A DNA stretch of 64,000 nt from Streptomyces lomondensis (GTDB taxonomy: Bacteria; Actinomycetota; Actinomycetes; Streptomycetales; Streptomycetaceae), in NCBI RefSeq assembly GCF_014651035.1, contig NZ_BMWC01000007.1, positions 310,001 to 374,000 on the forward strand. Direction: 5' to 3'. Positions 56,777-64,000 of the stretch are shown piece after piece (positions within the stretch are counted from its first letter, which is position 1; every line of letters begins with the position of its first letter). The notes under the pieces are model-generated. The model did not search any database. It was given only the letters and a program-made list of their open reading frames with translations, and was not told the DNA's origin. The position numbers were made by a program, and so were the translations under genes.

Positions 56777-58189
56777 ATGACCGCGCCCTACCCGACGTAC
56801 GACCCGCCGAGGCCGCCGGCCCCGGCCGACCCGGTGGCGGCGGCCCTGGGCAACGCGACGCTGCTCGGCATCGGTTACCTGCTGCTGCGCCAGTGGCGCC
56901 TGGCCGCGGTCGCCGTGCTCGGCACCGCCGTCCTGCTCGGCCTCACCGCCCGGACCGCCGAACCCTGGTACGAGATCCTGCTCCTGCTGTGGTGGGCGGC
57001 CGGCACCGCCCACGGCTGGTTCCTGGCCCGCCACCGCCCCCTGCACGCCGTACGGCGCGGGCAGCGCGCGGCCACGCTCGCCGCCACCCTCGCGGTGCTG
57101 CTGACCGCCGCACTGGTCCGGATCGACGCGTACGGCATCGACAACCGCGTGACCGAGGCACGCGAGGCCGGCGACTGCGAGGCCGCCGTGGCCGCGCAGG
57201 GCGAGGTGGGGTGGGCCCACCGGCTCGCGGGAGCACCGGTGGTGGAGCCCGGGGAAGCGGTGGTGCGGGCGTGCGAGCGGCTGGAGGGGGCGGCCGCCAC
57301 CCTGGCCCGCGCCGCACGCCGGGGCAGCACCGAGGACCTGGGGCGGGGCTTCGGCACACTCGCCGGCGTCCTGAACGAGCCCGGCAACGAGCAGACGGTC
57401 AGAACGACCCTGGACGCCTTCCTCACCTCCCTCCCCACCGACGACTCCTGCGACACCGCCGCCCTCACCGCCTGGCTCCGAGACCGCGGTCCCAGCCACG
57501 ACGTCCTGGACCGCTCCGCCGACACGGCGGCACGCACCGAACCCGCCGCCCTGGTCGGCTGCGGCGACCACCTGATGACCGAGGACGCCTGGCAGCAGGC
57601 GCGGACCCACTACGAGCGACTCCTCGACACCTACCCGGACGACGCCCGCACGGACGAGGCCCGCGACGGCGTCCGCAAGGCCACCCTCGCCATCGAACTG
57701 GACCACGTGCGCGGCCTGGTCGGCAACACGTACGGCGCCGACTCCGGCTACTGCTCCAAGCCCGCCAAGTACAGCGGAGCCCCGCCCTACCGCAAGGGCA
57801 CCAACCGCGCCCTGTTCCTCGGCGACACCGAGTACACCGGCAAGCTCCCCGGCAGCTGGCGCACCGGCGACCCGGCCAAGGCCGCGCTCGTCGTCTGCGC
57901 GGACGCGGCGGAGAACGGAGCGGCCGTCGAGACCTGCTACTACGAGAACAAGAAGTCGAAGTACCTCCCCCACCGGGTGACCTTCCACAAGGTCAGGATC
58001 CCGCTGAAGGTCTACGAACTCCGCACCGGCAAGCGCCTCGCCCCCCGCTCGGTCCAGATCGACGGCGGAAGCTGCCCGCGCGTGCTGCACTACGAGTACT
58101 ACATGTACGACCTGGGACCGGGCGCCCAGATGGTCTCGACGGCCAAGTCGGACGTGCGGGCCGCGTTCCGCCCGGTGGTCGAGCGGTGA
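56777..58189 (+). CDS. Membrane protein with extracytoplasmic helical-repeat and Cys-rich domains
   Basis: The 470-residue protein has a Pro-rich start, then three hydrophobic segments (LLGIGYLLLRQWRLAAVAVL, EILLLLWWAAGTAHGWFLA and LAATLAVLLTAALV). A soluble part from about residue 120 contains alpha-helical repeats of TPR flavour (DAWQQARTHYERLLDTYPDD). A C-terminal domain with conserved Cys/Tyr (YCSKPAKYSGAPPY, VVCADAAENGAAVETCYYEN, YELRTGKRLAPRSVQIDGG) follows. That last domain resembles secreted actinobacterial domains of unknown function. It is the third gene of the apparent GH16 operon. Confidence 0.7.
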   Translation: MTAPYPTYDPPRPPAPADPVAAALGNATLLGIGYLLLRQWRLAAVAVLGTAVLLGLTARTAEPWYEILLLLWWAAGTAHGWFLARHRPLHAVRRGQRAATLAATLAVLLTAALVRIDAYGIDNRVTEAREAGDCEAAVAAQGEVGWAHRLAGAPVVEPGEAVVRACERLEGAAATLARAARRGSTEDLGRGFGTLAGVLNEPGNEQTVRTTLDAFLTSLPTDDSCDTAALTAWLRDRGPSHDVLDRSADTAARTEPAALVGCGDHLMTEDAWQQARTHYERLLDTYPDDARTDEARDGVRKATLAIELDHVRGLVGNTYGADSGYCSKPAKYSGAPPYRKGTNRALFLGDTEYTGKLPGSWRTGDPAKAALVVCADAAENGAAVETCYYENKKSKYLPHRVTFHKVRIPLKVYELRTGKRLAPRSVQIDGGSCPRVLHYEYYMYDLGPGAQMVSTAKSDVRAAFRPVVER

Positions 58190-58241
58190 ATCCCTTACGG
58201 TTCCCGTGTCAGCCGGCGCGGGACGGGGGTCGTGAGTCGCC

Positions 58242-59408
58242 ATGGGCATACGCGGGGGACTGCGGGGGTGGTGGGAGCGGGGGCGGGCCCTGGCGGCCAC
58301 CCGTCCGCTCCTGATCGACATCGGCGTGGCGCTCCTCGTCCAGGGCGCGATGACCATGCCGTTCCTCGTGCCGCGCGCGCCCGGGTCGCCGCCCGCGACC
58401 TGGGCCGCGTACGGGCTGAGCACCCTCAGCGTGCTGCCCCTGGTCTGGCGGCGGCGCGCCCCCGTCGCCGTGCTGTTCGCGGTGCTGGCCGCCAACGCGC
58501 TGTACCGGCTGACCGTGGACGGGCCCGGGCAGCCGCTGCCGTACACCGGGCTCGTGGTCGTGTACACGATCGCCGCGCTGTCGCCGCCGCGCAAACGGCT
58601 CGTCACCGCGCTCGTGCTGCTGGTCGCCGTGCCGGTCGGGGTGTGGCTCAACACCCGGACCGCGCGTGAACTGACCTTCTCCCTCTTCGTGCTCGCGGCC
58701 GCCTACGTCTTCGGGCGGCTGACCGACGCCCGCCGGCGGGCGAACCTGGTCGAGGCCGAGCGGGCCGCCGCGCGGGAACGGGCCCGGATCGCGCGGGAGA
58801 TGCACGACATCCTCTCCCACGCGGTGAGCCTGATGATCGTGCAGGCGGAGGCCGGGCCGGTCGCGGTGCGGGTCGCGCCGGAGCGGGCGGAGGCCGCCTT
58901 CGACGCGATCTCCGCCACCGGGCGGGACGCCATGGCCCAGTTGCGCCGGATGCTGGGGGTGCTGCGGGACGGCGACGAGCCCGGCGACTCCCCGCGCGAA
59001 CCGCAGCCCGGGCTCGCCGAACTGCCCGGTCTCCTCGACCGGGTGCGGGAGAGCGGACTGACCGTCGACTACGGGACGGCGGGGGTCGTCCGGCCGGTGC
59101 CGGACGGGGTCGCGGCCACCGTCTTCCGGGTCGTCCAGGAGGCCCTGACCAATACCGTCCGGCACGCCGGCGCCCGTACCGTGTCCGTCCGGCTGGACTA
59201 CGGCACCGACGAGTTGGAGGTCCGCGTGACGGACGACGGGCACGGGCCGCGGCCCACGTCCGCCGGCGGCGGGCACGGGCTCGTCGGGATGCGGGAGCGG
59301 GCGGCGGCCCACGGCGGCAGCGCGGTCGCCGGGCCCGGAGCGGACGGGCGCGGCTTCGAGGTGCGGGTGCGGATTCCGGTCCCGGTCGTGGTGGAGGTGG
59401 GCTCGTGA
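58242..59408 (+). CDS. Sensor histidine kinase (HisKA_3 type)
   Basis: The 388-residue protein has about five N-terminal membrane helices. A HisKA_3 helix follows with the phospho-acceptor in RARIAREMHDILSHAVSLMI, then an HATPase_c domain (VVQEALTNTVRHAGARTVSV, VTDDGHGPRP, GHGLVGMRERAAAHGG). Its stop overlaps the GTG of a NarL-type regulator, its obvious partner. The ATG follows a GGGGGTCGTGAGTCGCC stretch. The target is not evident; the secreted serine hydrolase gene follows the pair. Confidence 0.92.
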   Translation: MGIRGGLRGWWERGRALAATRPLLIDIGVALLVQGAMTMPFLVPRAPGSPPATWAAYGLSTLSVLPLVWRRRAPVAVLFAVLAANALYRLTVDGPGQPLPYTGLVVVYTIAALSPPRKRLVTALVLLVAVPVGVWLNTRTARELTFSLFVLAAAYVFGRLTDARRRANLVEAERAAARERARIAREMHDILSHAVSLMIVQAEAGPVAVRVAPERAEAAFDAISATGRDAMAQLRRMLGVLRDGDEPGDSPREPQPGLAELPGLLDRVRESGLTVDYGTAGVVRPVPDGVAATVFRVVQEALTNTVRHAGARTVSVRLDYGTDELEVRVTDDGHGPRPTSAGGGHGLVGMRERAAAHGGSAVAGPGADGRGFEVRVRIPVPVVVEVGS

Positions 59409-60118
59409 CGATCCGTGTCGTGGTGGCGGACGATCAGGAGCTGGTGCGCAGCGGCTTCGCGATGATCCTGGACGCCCAGCCGGACATCGAGGTCGTCGCG
59501 GAGGCGGGCGACGGGGCCGCGGCGGTCGACGCGGTGCGGCGGCACGCGCCCGACGTGGCGCTGCTCGACATCCGGATGCCGCGCCTGGACGGGATCGAGG
59601 CCTGCCGTGCGATCAGCGCGGCGGGCGCCTGCCGGACGGTGATGCTGACGACCTTCGACTCCGACGAGTACGTGTACGAGGCGCTGCACGCGGGCGCGTG
59701 CGGATTCCTGCTGAAGGACGTCCGGCGGGACGACCTCGTGCACGCGGTGCGGGTCGTCGCCCGGGGCGACTCGCTGCTCGCGCCGTCCGTCGCCCGGCGT
59801 CTGGTCGAGCAGTACACCCGGCCCGCCGCCGCCCGGCCCCGCCGGCCCGATCCCCGGCTGGACGTGCTGACCGCCCGGGAGCGCGAGACGCTGCTGCTGC
59901 TCGCGCGCGGCCTGTCGAACGCCGAGATCGCCGCCGAGCTGGTGGTCAGCGACCACACGGTCAAGACGCACGTCGGCAACGTGCTCGCGAAACTGGGGCT
60001 GCGGGACCGGATCCAGGCGGTGATCTGCGCCTACGAGACGGGGCTGGTCGCGGCCGGGGATCCCCCGCCCGGGGGAGCGGCCCGGCCCGGTTCCTCCCCC
60101 TCACCGGCGAGGAACTGA
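59405..60118 (+). CDS. NarL/LuxR-family response regulator
   Basis: The GTG overlaps the kinase stop and gives 237 residues. The receiver shows VVADDQELVRSGFAMILDAQ, phospho-acceptor ALLDIRMPRLDG and Lys in GFLLKDVRRD. The LuxR domain is LTARERETLLLLARGLSNAE with recognition helix VVSDHTVKTHVGNVLAKLGL. A Pro/Gly-rich tail follows. Its gene ends 94 bases before the serine hydrolase gene. Confidence 0.93.
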   Translation: MTIRVVVADDQELVRSGFAMILDAQPDIEVVAEAGDGAAAVDAVRRHAPDVALLDIRMPRLDGIEACRAISAAGACRTVMLTTFDSDEYVYEALHAGACGFLLKDVRRDDLVHAVRVVARGDSLLAPSVARRLVEQYTRPAAARPRRPDPRLDVLTARERETLLLLARGLSNAEIAAELVVSDHTVKTHVGNVLAKLGLRDRIQAVICAYETGLVAAGDPPPGGAARPGSSPSPARN

Positions 60119-60212
60119 CCGGCCGGGACCGCCCGCGGGGGCGATCCGCTCGCCGCCCCCGCTCCGGAGGATGGAGCCGTCCCAACGACCCCTCCTCCCC
60201 CTGGAGTTGGCC

Positions 60213-61382
60213 ATGAGAGCCCGTACCAGCCTGCTCGCCGCCGTGCTCGTCGCCGGAGTCATGGCGGGGCCGTCCGTACTGCCGGCCGCCGCCTCGGCCC
60301 CGGCCGCGTCCGCCGCCGCGCAGTCCGCACAGTCCGCGCACCCCGCCCTCGAAGCCGCCTTGGCCGGCCTCCCCAGTGCCGACGCGACCGCGGCACTCGT
60401 CCGGGTCGGGGGCAAGGAGGGTGTCTGGCGGGGCAGTTCGGGCGTGCGCGATCTGTGGACCGGCCGTCCGGCGGATCCGGCCGCCCGCTTCCGCGCCGGG
60501 TCCGTCACCAAGGTCTTCACGGCGGCGGTCGCCCTCCAGCTGGCCGCCGAGGGCCGGCTGGACCTGGACCGCAGCGTCCGCTCGTACCTGCCGGAGCTGA
60601 TCCCCGCCGCGTACGAGGACGTCACCGTCCGGCAGCTCCTCGACCACACGCACGGCATCCCCGCGCCGGACTTCCCCGGGACCACGGTCGAGGAGTGGTA
60701 CGCCGACCGCTTCCGGATCCACGACCCCCGGGATTTGGTCCGCTCGGCGACGTCGAAGAAGCCCGAGTTCGCGCCGGGCGAGCGGCAGCACTACCTCAAC
60801 ATCGGGTACACGATCGCCGGGCTGCTCATCGAGCGCGTCACCGGCGACACCTACGAGCACCAGGTCGCGTGCCGGGTGCTCAGGCCGCTGGGGCTGCGGG
60901 ACACGTACCTCCCGGGGAAGAACCCGCGCATCGTCGGCCCGCACAACCACGGCTACCAGCGGATGCGGCTGGACGGCGGGACGCCCGGGCTGCGCGACGT
61001 GTCCGTGTGGGGGACGACGGACGGGTGGGCGGCCGGTGACCTCGTCTCGACGACGGCGGACCTGGAGCGGTTCACGCACGCCCTGTTCGGGGGGCGGGTG
61101 GTGCGCGGGCCGCTGCTGGAGGAGATGTTCACCCTGCCGAAGGTGACCGACTTCAGGACCGGAAAGCCAGCCGCCTACTCCGTCGGCCTTTCCATGAAGG
61201 TGCTGGGCGGGCGTGAGGTGTGGGGCAAGACCGGCGGGCGCTGGGGGTACAACGCGGCCGTCGCCGCCACCCGGAACGGCTCGCGCACCCTCGTCTACAG
61301 CGTCAACTCCACGGACGCCAAGGGCCAGGACATGAACAAGGTGGCCGAGCACATCATGGTGGCGGTGTTCGGCCGGCCGTAG
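60213..61382 (+). CDS. Secreted serine hydrolase of the beta-lactamase / D,D-peptidase family
   Basis: The ATG at 60213 (MRARTSLLAAVLVAGVMAGP) behind CCCCTGGAGTTGGCC gives 389 residues with a signal peptide. The penicillin-recognising fold shows S-x-x-K in RAGSVTKVFTAAVALQLAAE, Y-x-N in HYLNIGYTIAGLLIERVTGD and KTG in WGKTGGRWGYNAAV. This is typical of Streptomyces R61-type D-Ala-D-Ala carboxypeptidase relatives and esterases. It could trim peptidoglycan or hydrolyse an ester outside the cell. It lies between two two-component systems. Confidence 0.88.
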   Translation: MRARTSLLAAVLVAGVMAGPSVLPAAASAPAASAAAQSAQSAHPALEAALAGLPSADATAALVRVGGKEGVWRGSSGVRDLWTGRPADPAARFRAGSVTKVFTAAVALQLAAEGRLDLDRSVRSYLPELIPAAYEDVTVRQLLDHTHGIPAPDFPGTTVEEWYADRFRIHDPRDLVRSATSKKPEFAPGERQHYLNIGYTIAGLLIERVTGDTYEHQVACRVLRPLGLRDTYLPGKNPRIVGPHNHGYQRMRLDGGTPGLRDVSVWGTTDGWAAGDLVSTTADLERFTHALFGGRVVRGPLLEEMFTLPKVTDFRTGKPAAYSVGLSMKVLGGREVWGKTGGRWGYNAAVAATRNGSRTLVYSVNSTDAKGQDMNKVAEHIMVAVFGRP

Positions 61383-61391
61383 CCCCCGCCC

Positions 61392-62069
61392 TCACACCGG
61401 AGGCGTGGCCCTCACCAGGCCCGTCTGGTAGGCGATGACGACCAGTTGGGCCCGGTCGCGGGCGCCGAGCTTGGTCATGGCCCGGTGGATGTGGGTGCGT
61501 ACGGTCAGCGGACTGAGCGTCAGGTCCTCGGCGATCTCGGTGTTGGAACGCCCCTCCGCGGCCAGGGCCATCACCTCGCGTTCCCGGACCGTGAGGTCGG
61601 CGAGGCGCTCCGGCGGGGCCAGGTGCGTGCCGGGGGCCGGTGCCAGGAGGAAGCGGCTGATGAGGGAGCGGGTGGCGCCGGGCGAGAGCAGGGCCTCGCC
61701 GGAGGCCACGGTGCGCACGCCGGTCAGGAGCGTGTCGGCGGTGACGTCCTTGCCGAGGAAGCCGCTGGCGCCGGCGCGCAGGGCCTGGGCGACGTAGTCC
61801 TCGGTCTCGAAGGTCGTCAGGATCAGGACGCGGGTGGCGGACAGTTCCGGGTCGGCGCACAGGGTGGAGGTGGCGGTGAGGCCGTCGGTGCCGGGCATGC
61901 GGATGTCCATGAGGACGATGTCGGGGCGGTGGGCCCGGGCCAGCTCCACCGCCTCGGCGCCGTCGGAGGCCTCGGCGACCACCTCCATGTCCGCGCAGGA
62001 GTCGATGAGGATCCGGAACGTGGCCCGCAGCAGGGCCTGGTCGTCGGCGAGCAGCACGCTGATGCTCAT
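61392..62069 (-). CDS. NarL/LuxR-family response regulator
   Basis: The 225-residue protein has receiver motifs VLLADDQALLRATFRILIDS, IVLMDIRMPGTDG (phospho-acceptor Asp) and GFLGKDVTADT. The LuxR domain is LTVREREVMALAAEGRSNTE with TLSPLTVRTHIHRAMTKLGA. Its ATG overlaps the kinase stop by 4 bases. With the kinase it forms a pair encoded just after an MMPL transporter gene on the same strand. Confidence 0.93.
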   Translation of the reverse strand: MSISVLLADDQALLRATFRILIDSCADMEVVAEASDGAEAVELARAHRPDIVLMDIRMPGTDGLTATSTLCADPELSATRVLILTTFETEDYVAQALRAGASGFLGKDVTADTLLTGVRTVASGEALLSPGATRSLISRFLLAPAPGTHLAPPERLADLTVREREVMALAAEGRSNTEIAEDLTLSPLTVRTHIHRAMTKLGARDRAQLVVIAYQTGLVRATPPV

Positions 62070-63304
62070 GCTGTCGTTCCTTCCGCGAGGTGGGTGGCGG
62101 GTTGCAGCGGCAGCGCGGTGGTGACCTCGAAGCCGCCCTGGGGGCGGGGGCCCGCGCACAGCTCGCCGCCGATGGAGTGGGCGCGTTCGCGCATGCCCAT
62201 GACGCCGAAGCCCCGGCCCGGGGCGGGCTCCGGCTTGCTGGGGCCGTCGTTGCTGACCGTGAGCAGCAGCCGGGAGCCGGTGTACTCCAGGCGGACGTGC
62301 GCGGACTCCGCGGCGGCGTGCTTGCTGACGTTGGTGAGGGCCTCCTGCACGATCCGGTACGCGGTCAGGTCGACGCCGGGCGACAGCGGCTGCGGCTCGC
62401 CCTCCGTCGTGACGGTGACCTCCAGGCCCGCCGACGCGCACGCCGAGACCAGCTCGGGCAGCCGGGCCAGGCCGGGGGACGGCTCCAGCGGCGCGGAGCC
62501 GGAGGCGTCGTCGTCCTGGCGCAGCAGGCCCAGCGCGGCCTTCAGCTCCCGCAGCGCGGCGGACGTGGTGCCGGTCAGGTCGGTGAGGATCCTCTTGGTC
62601 TGCTCGGGGCTGGTGAGGGCCAGGTGGGCGGCCGTACCGGCCTGGGCGTTGGCCAACGCCATGTGGTGGGCCACCACGTCGTGCAGCTCGCGGGCGATGC
62701 GCATCCGCTCCTCGGTGACGCGCAGCCGGGCCTCCTCCTCCCGGGTCCGCTCGGCGTGCTCGGCCCGGGCCTGCACGGCCTGGAGGTAGGCGCGCCGCAG
62801 CCGCGTCATGTTGCCGGCGGCGAGGGGCAGCATCAGCCAGAAGAACGGGCCGATCGTCCGCAGCAGCAGCGAGAGGTGGTCCATCGAGTCGGCGAACACG
62901 GCCGCGACGATCACGGCCACCAGGGTGGTGACGCCGTAGACGCGGGTGGTCTTCCGCTCGGTGAGGGTGGCGAGCCAGTACAGCGCCGCCATGATCGGTG
63001 CCAGCAGCAGCGGTGTGAGCAGATAGCCCATCGAGACCGCCGCGACGGTGCAGGCCGCGGTGACGACGACGGCGGTGCGGGGGTACACCCGGTGCTTGAG
63101 CAGGACGAGGCAGGACACGCCCATGAGGGCGACGGCGGTCTTGTCCTGGTCGGGCGGGTCGGCGTTGGGCAGGGTGAGCGAGGCGCCGAAGGACGCACAG
63201 GCCATCAGCGCCAGGACCATCGCCAGATCGACGACGAAGGGGTGGCGGTCGGCGAACTCCTCCAAGCGGTCCGCGTAACGCCGCTCCTGGCTGCTGGTGA
63301 TCAT
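62066..63304 (-). CDS. Sensor histidine kinase (HisKA_3 type)
   Basis: The start MITSSQERRYADRL (63304) is chosen for its CCGGAGAGCACC ribosome-binding site; 412 residues. Six or so membrane helices fill residues 30-175. The phospho-acceptor is in RMRIARELHDVVAHHMALAN, and the ATPase part has IVQEALTNVSKHAAAESAHV and GFGVMGMRERAHSIGG. It probably senses envelope or drug stress and signals to the regulator whose gene overlaps. A terminator separates it from the upstream MMPL gene. Confidence 0.92.
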   Translation of the reverse strand: MITSSQERRYADRLEEFADRHPFVVDLAMVLALMACASFGASLTLPNADPPDQDKTAVALMGVSCLVLLKHRVYPRTAVVVTAACTVAAVSMGYLLTPLLLAPIMAALYWLATLTERKTTRVYGVTTLVAVIVAAVFADSMDHLSLLLRTIGPFFWLMLPLAAGNMTRLRRAYLQAVQARAEHAERTREEEARLRVTEERMRIARELHDVVAHHMALANAQAGTAAHLALTSPEQTKRILTDLTGTTSAALRELKAALGLLRQDDDASGSAPLEPSPGLARLPELVSACASAGLEVTVTTEGEPQPLSPGVDLTAYRIVQEALTNVSKHAAAESAHVRLEYTGSRLLLTVSNDGPSKPEPAPGRGFGVMGMRERAHSIGGELCAGPRPQGGFEVTTALPLQPATHLAEGTTA

Positions 63305-63365
63305 GGTGCTCTCCGGTCGGTGGGCTGTGACCATCGTGGTCGACTCCGGGTGGCGACGCCCCAGA

Positions 63366-63395
63366 GGCCGCCCGTGTCCTTCGCCACGGGCGGCC
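63366..63395 (-). terminator. Terminator after the MMPL gene
   Basis: An 11-bp perfect stem (GGCCGCCCGTG, 63366-63376 with 63385-63395) has an 8-base loop. It lies 18 bases beyond the MMPL stop and upstream of the kinase gene. Flanking bases CCAGA/CTGG could extend it. Confidence 0.7.
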
Positions 63396-63412
63396 CTGGG
63401 GGTGAGGGTTCC

Positions 63413-64000
63413 TCAGATGCGGGCCGGCTCCGGCTCGGGTGCGGCCTCCGGGGCCGGCTCCGGTCGGCGGCTGAGCGCCTCGCCTTCCACGTCGACGCGG
63501 GGCAGCAGCCGGTCCAGCCACTTCGGCAGCCACCACGCCTTGTCGCCGAGCAGGGCGAGGACGGCGGGCACGATCGCCATGCGGACGACGAAGGCGTCGA
63601 ACAGGACGGCCGAGGCGAGCCCGAACCCGATCATCTTGATCATGGAGTCGCTCTCGCCGATGAACCCGGCGAAGACCGCGATCATGATCAGGGCCGCGGC
63701 CACGACCACCCGGGCACTGTGCCGGAACCCGGACGTGACCGCCCGGTCGGCCGCCTCGCCGTGCACGTAGGCCTCCCGCATCCGGGAGACGAGGAACACC
63801 TCGTAGTCCATCGCGAGGCCGAAGACGATGCCCACCAAGAAGATCGGCATCAGGCTCATGATCGGGCCGGTCTGCTCCACGCCGAAGAGCTCCGCGCCGT
63901 GGCCCTGCTGGAAGACCACGACGACCGCGCCGAGGGAGGCCAGCACCGACAGCAGGAAGCCGAGGGCCGCCTTGAGCGGGACGAGCAGCGACCGGAAGAC
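63413..64000 (-). CDS. MMPL-family transporter, C-terminal part (5' end outside window)
   Basis: The frame is open from the window edge to the stop at 63413, giving 195 residues. Helices include KAALGFLLSVLASLGAVVVV, IMSLMPIFLVGIVFGLAMDY (with the MMPL GLAMDYEVFLVSRMRE motif), SARVVVAAALIMIAVFAGFI and GFGLASAVLFDAFVVRMAIV. The C-terminal tail has LGDKAWWLPKWLDRLLPRVD and an acidic Pro-rich end. MMPL/RND-type proteins export lipids or drugs using the proton gradient. The two-component genes downstream are likely its regulators. Confidence 0.93.
   Translation of the reverse strand, partial: VFRSLLVPLKAALGFLLSVLASLGAVVVVFQQGHGAELFGVEQTGPIMSLMPIFLVGIVFGLAMDYEVFLVSRMREAYVHGEAADRAVTSGFRHSARVVVAAALIMIAVFAGFIGESDSMIKMIGFGLASAVLFDAFVVRMAIVPAVLALLGDKAWWLPKWLDRLLPRVDVEGEALSRRPEPAPEAAPEPEPARI

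Noticed and set aside
53210..58654. A 1814-residue minus-strand open frame
   Set aside because: It runs antisense through the GH16, membrane-protein and kinase genes and has shadow composition. High GC makes such long frames common.
1..64000. tRNA, rRNA or phage attachment sites
   Set aside because: No cloverleaf ending in CCA-type acceptor stems, no rRNA-like stretches and no phage integrase were seen on reading both strands. A tRNA scan would settle it.

Overview
The window is typical Streptomyces chromosome: very high GC, third-codon-position GC bias, GTG starts, ATGA/GTGA overlaps, many signal peptides and lipoproteins, ECF sigma factors and NarL-type two-component systems. All product calls rest on reading the translated sequence by eye; no database search was possible. 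I saw no rRNA, tRNA or CRISPR array.

Layout. 1-5.8 kb: the tail of an MFS transporter, a compact class II lysyl-tRNA synthetase facing an ATP-grasp ligase across a strong terminator, two secreted proteins, and a 51-residue membrane peptide. 6-11.4 kb: a frameshifted cupin, a small membrane protein, a perfect 26-bp palindrome, then a five-gene operon (ECF sigma, membrane zinc-finger anti-sigma, ABC ATPase, two membrane proteins). 11.4-14.3 kb: a graveyard of internally deleted genes (malic enzyme, SDR, alpha/beta hydrolase, sugar isomerase/epimerase) around one intact mannose-6-phosphate isomerase-like gene. 14.3-24.2 kb: a large SpoIIE-type phosphatase, an FtsX-type ABC exporter with a divergent two-component system, an orphan sugar-binding lipoprotein and a DUF2809 protein. 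24.2-27.8 kb: CspA, a DEAD-box helicase, a CBS-like protein and a MerR-like regulator with a structured leader. 27.8-34 kb: a secreted tripeptidyl aminopeptidase, then an RHH regulator, DUF4097 protein and drug-type ABC exporter that share GGCACCAC repeat arrays. 34-37.2 kb: an NDH-like flavoprotein and an ECF41 sigma factor. 37.26-39.37 kb: an apparently intact IS607-type element (tnpA/tnpB).

39.5-43.9 kb holds the most intriguing cluster. Three translationally coupled genes encode an L-glutamate-oxidase-family amino acid oxidase, a ThDP-dependent decarboxylase with unusual active-site positions, and a PixA/AidA inclusion-body protein. Together they suggest oxidation of an amino acid to a 2-oxo acid, then decarboxylation, alongside a self-assembling protein. 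44.4-50.4 kb: a transmembrane HTH regulator with a tandem-repeat linker, a DUF4232 secreted protein, an ECF sigma, and an MFS/ArsR divergent pair with twin operators. 50.4-58.2 kb: a lipoprotein, a giant HTH-nSTAND-WD40 protein, a GH16 hydrolase and two membrane proteins; two identical-architecture inverted repeats (TTGTTCGGC-N15-GCCGAACAA) precede the two secreted-protein genes. 58.2-64 kb: two two-component systems, a secreted serine hydrolase and the end of an MMPL transporter.
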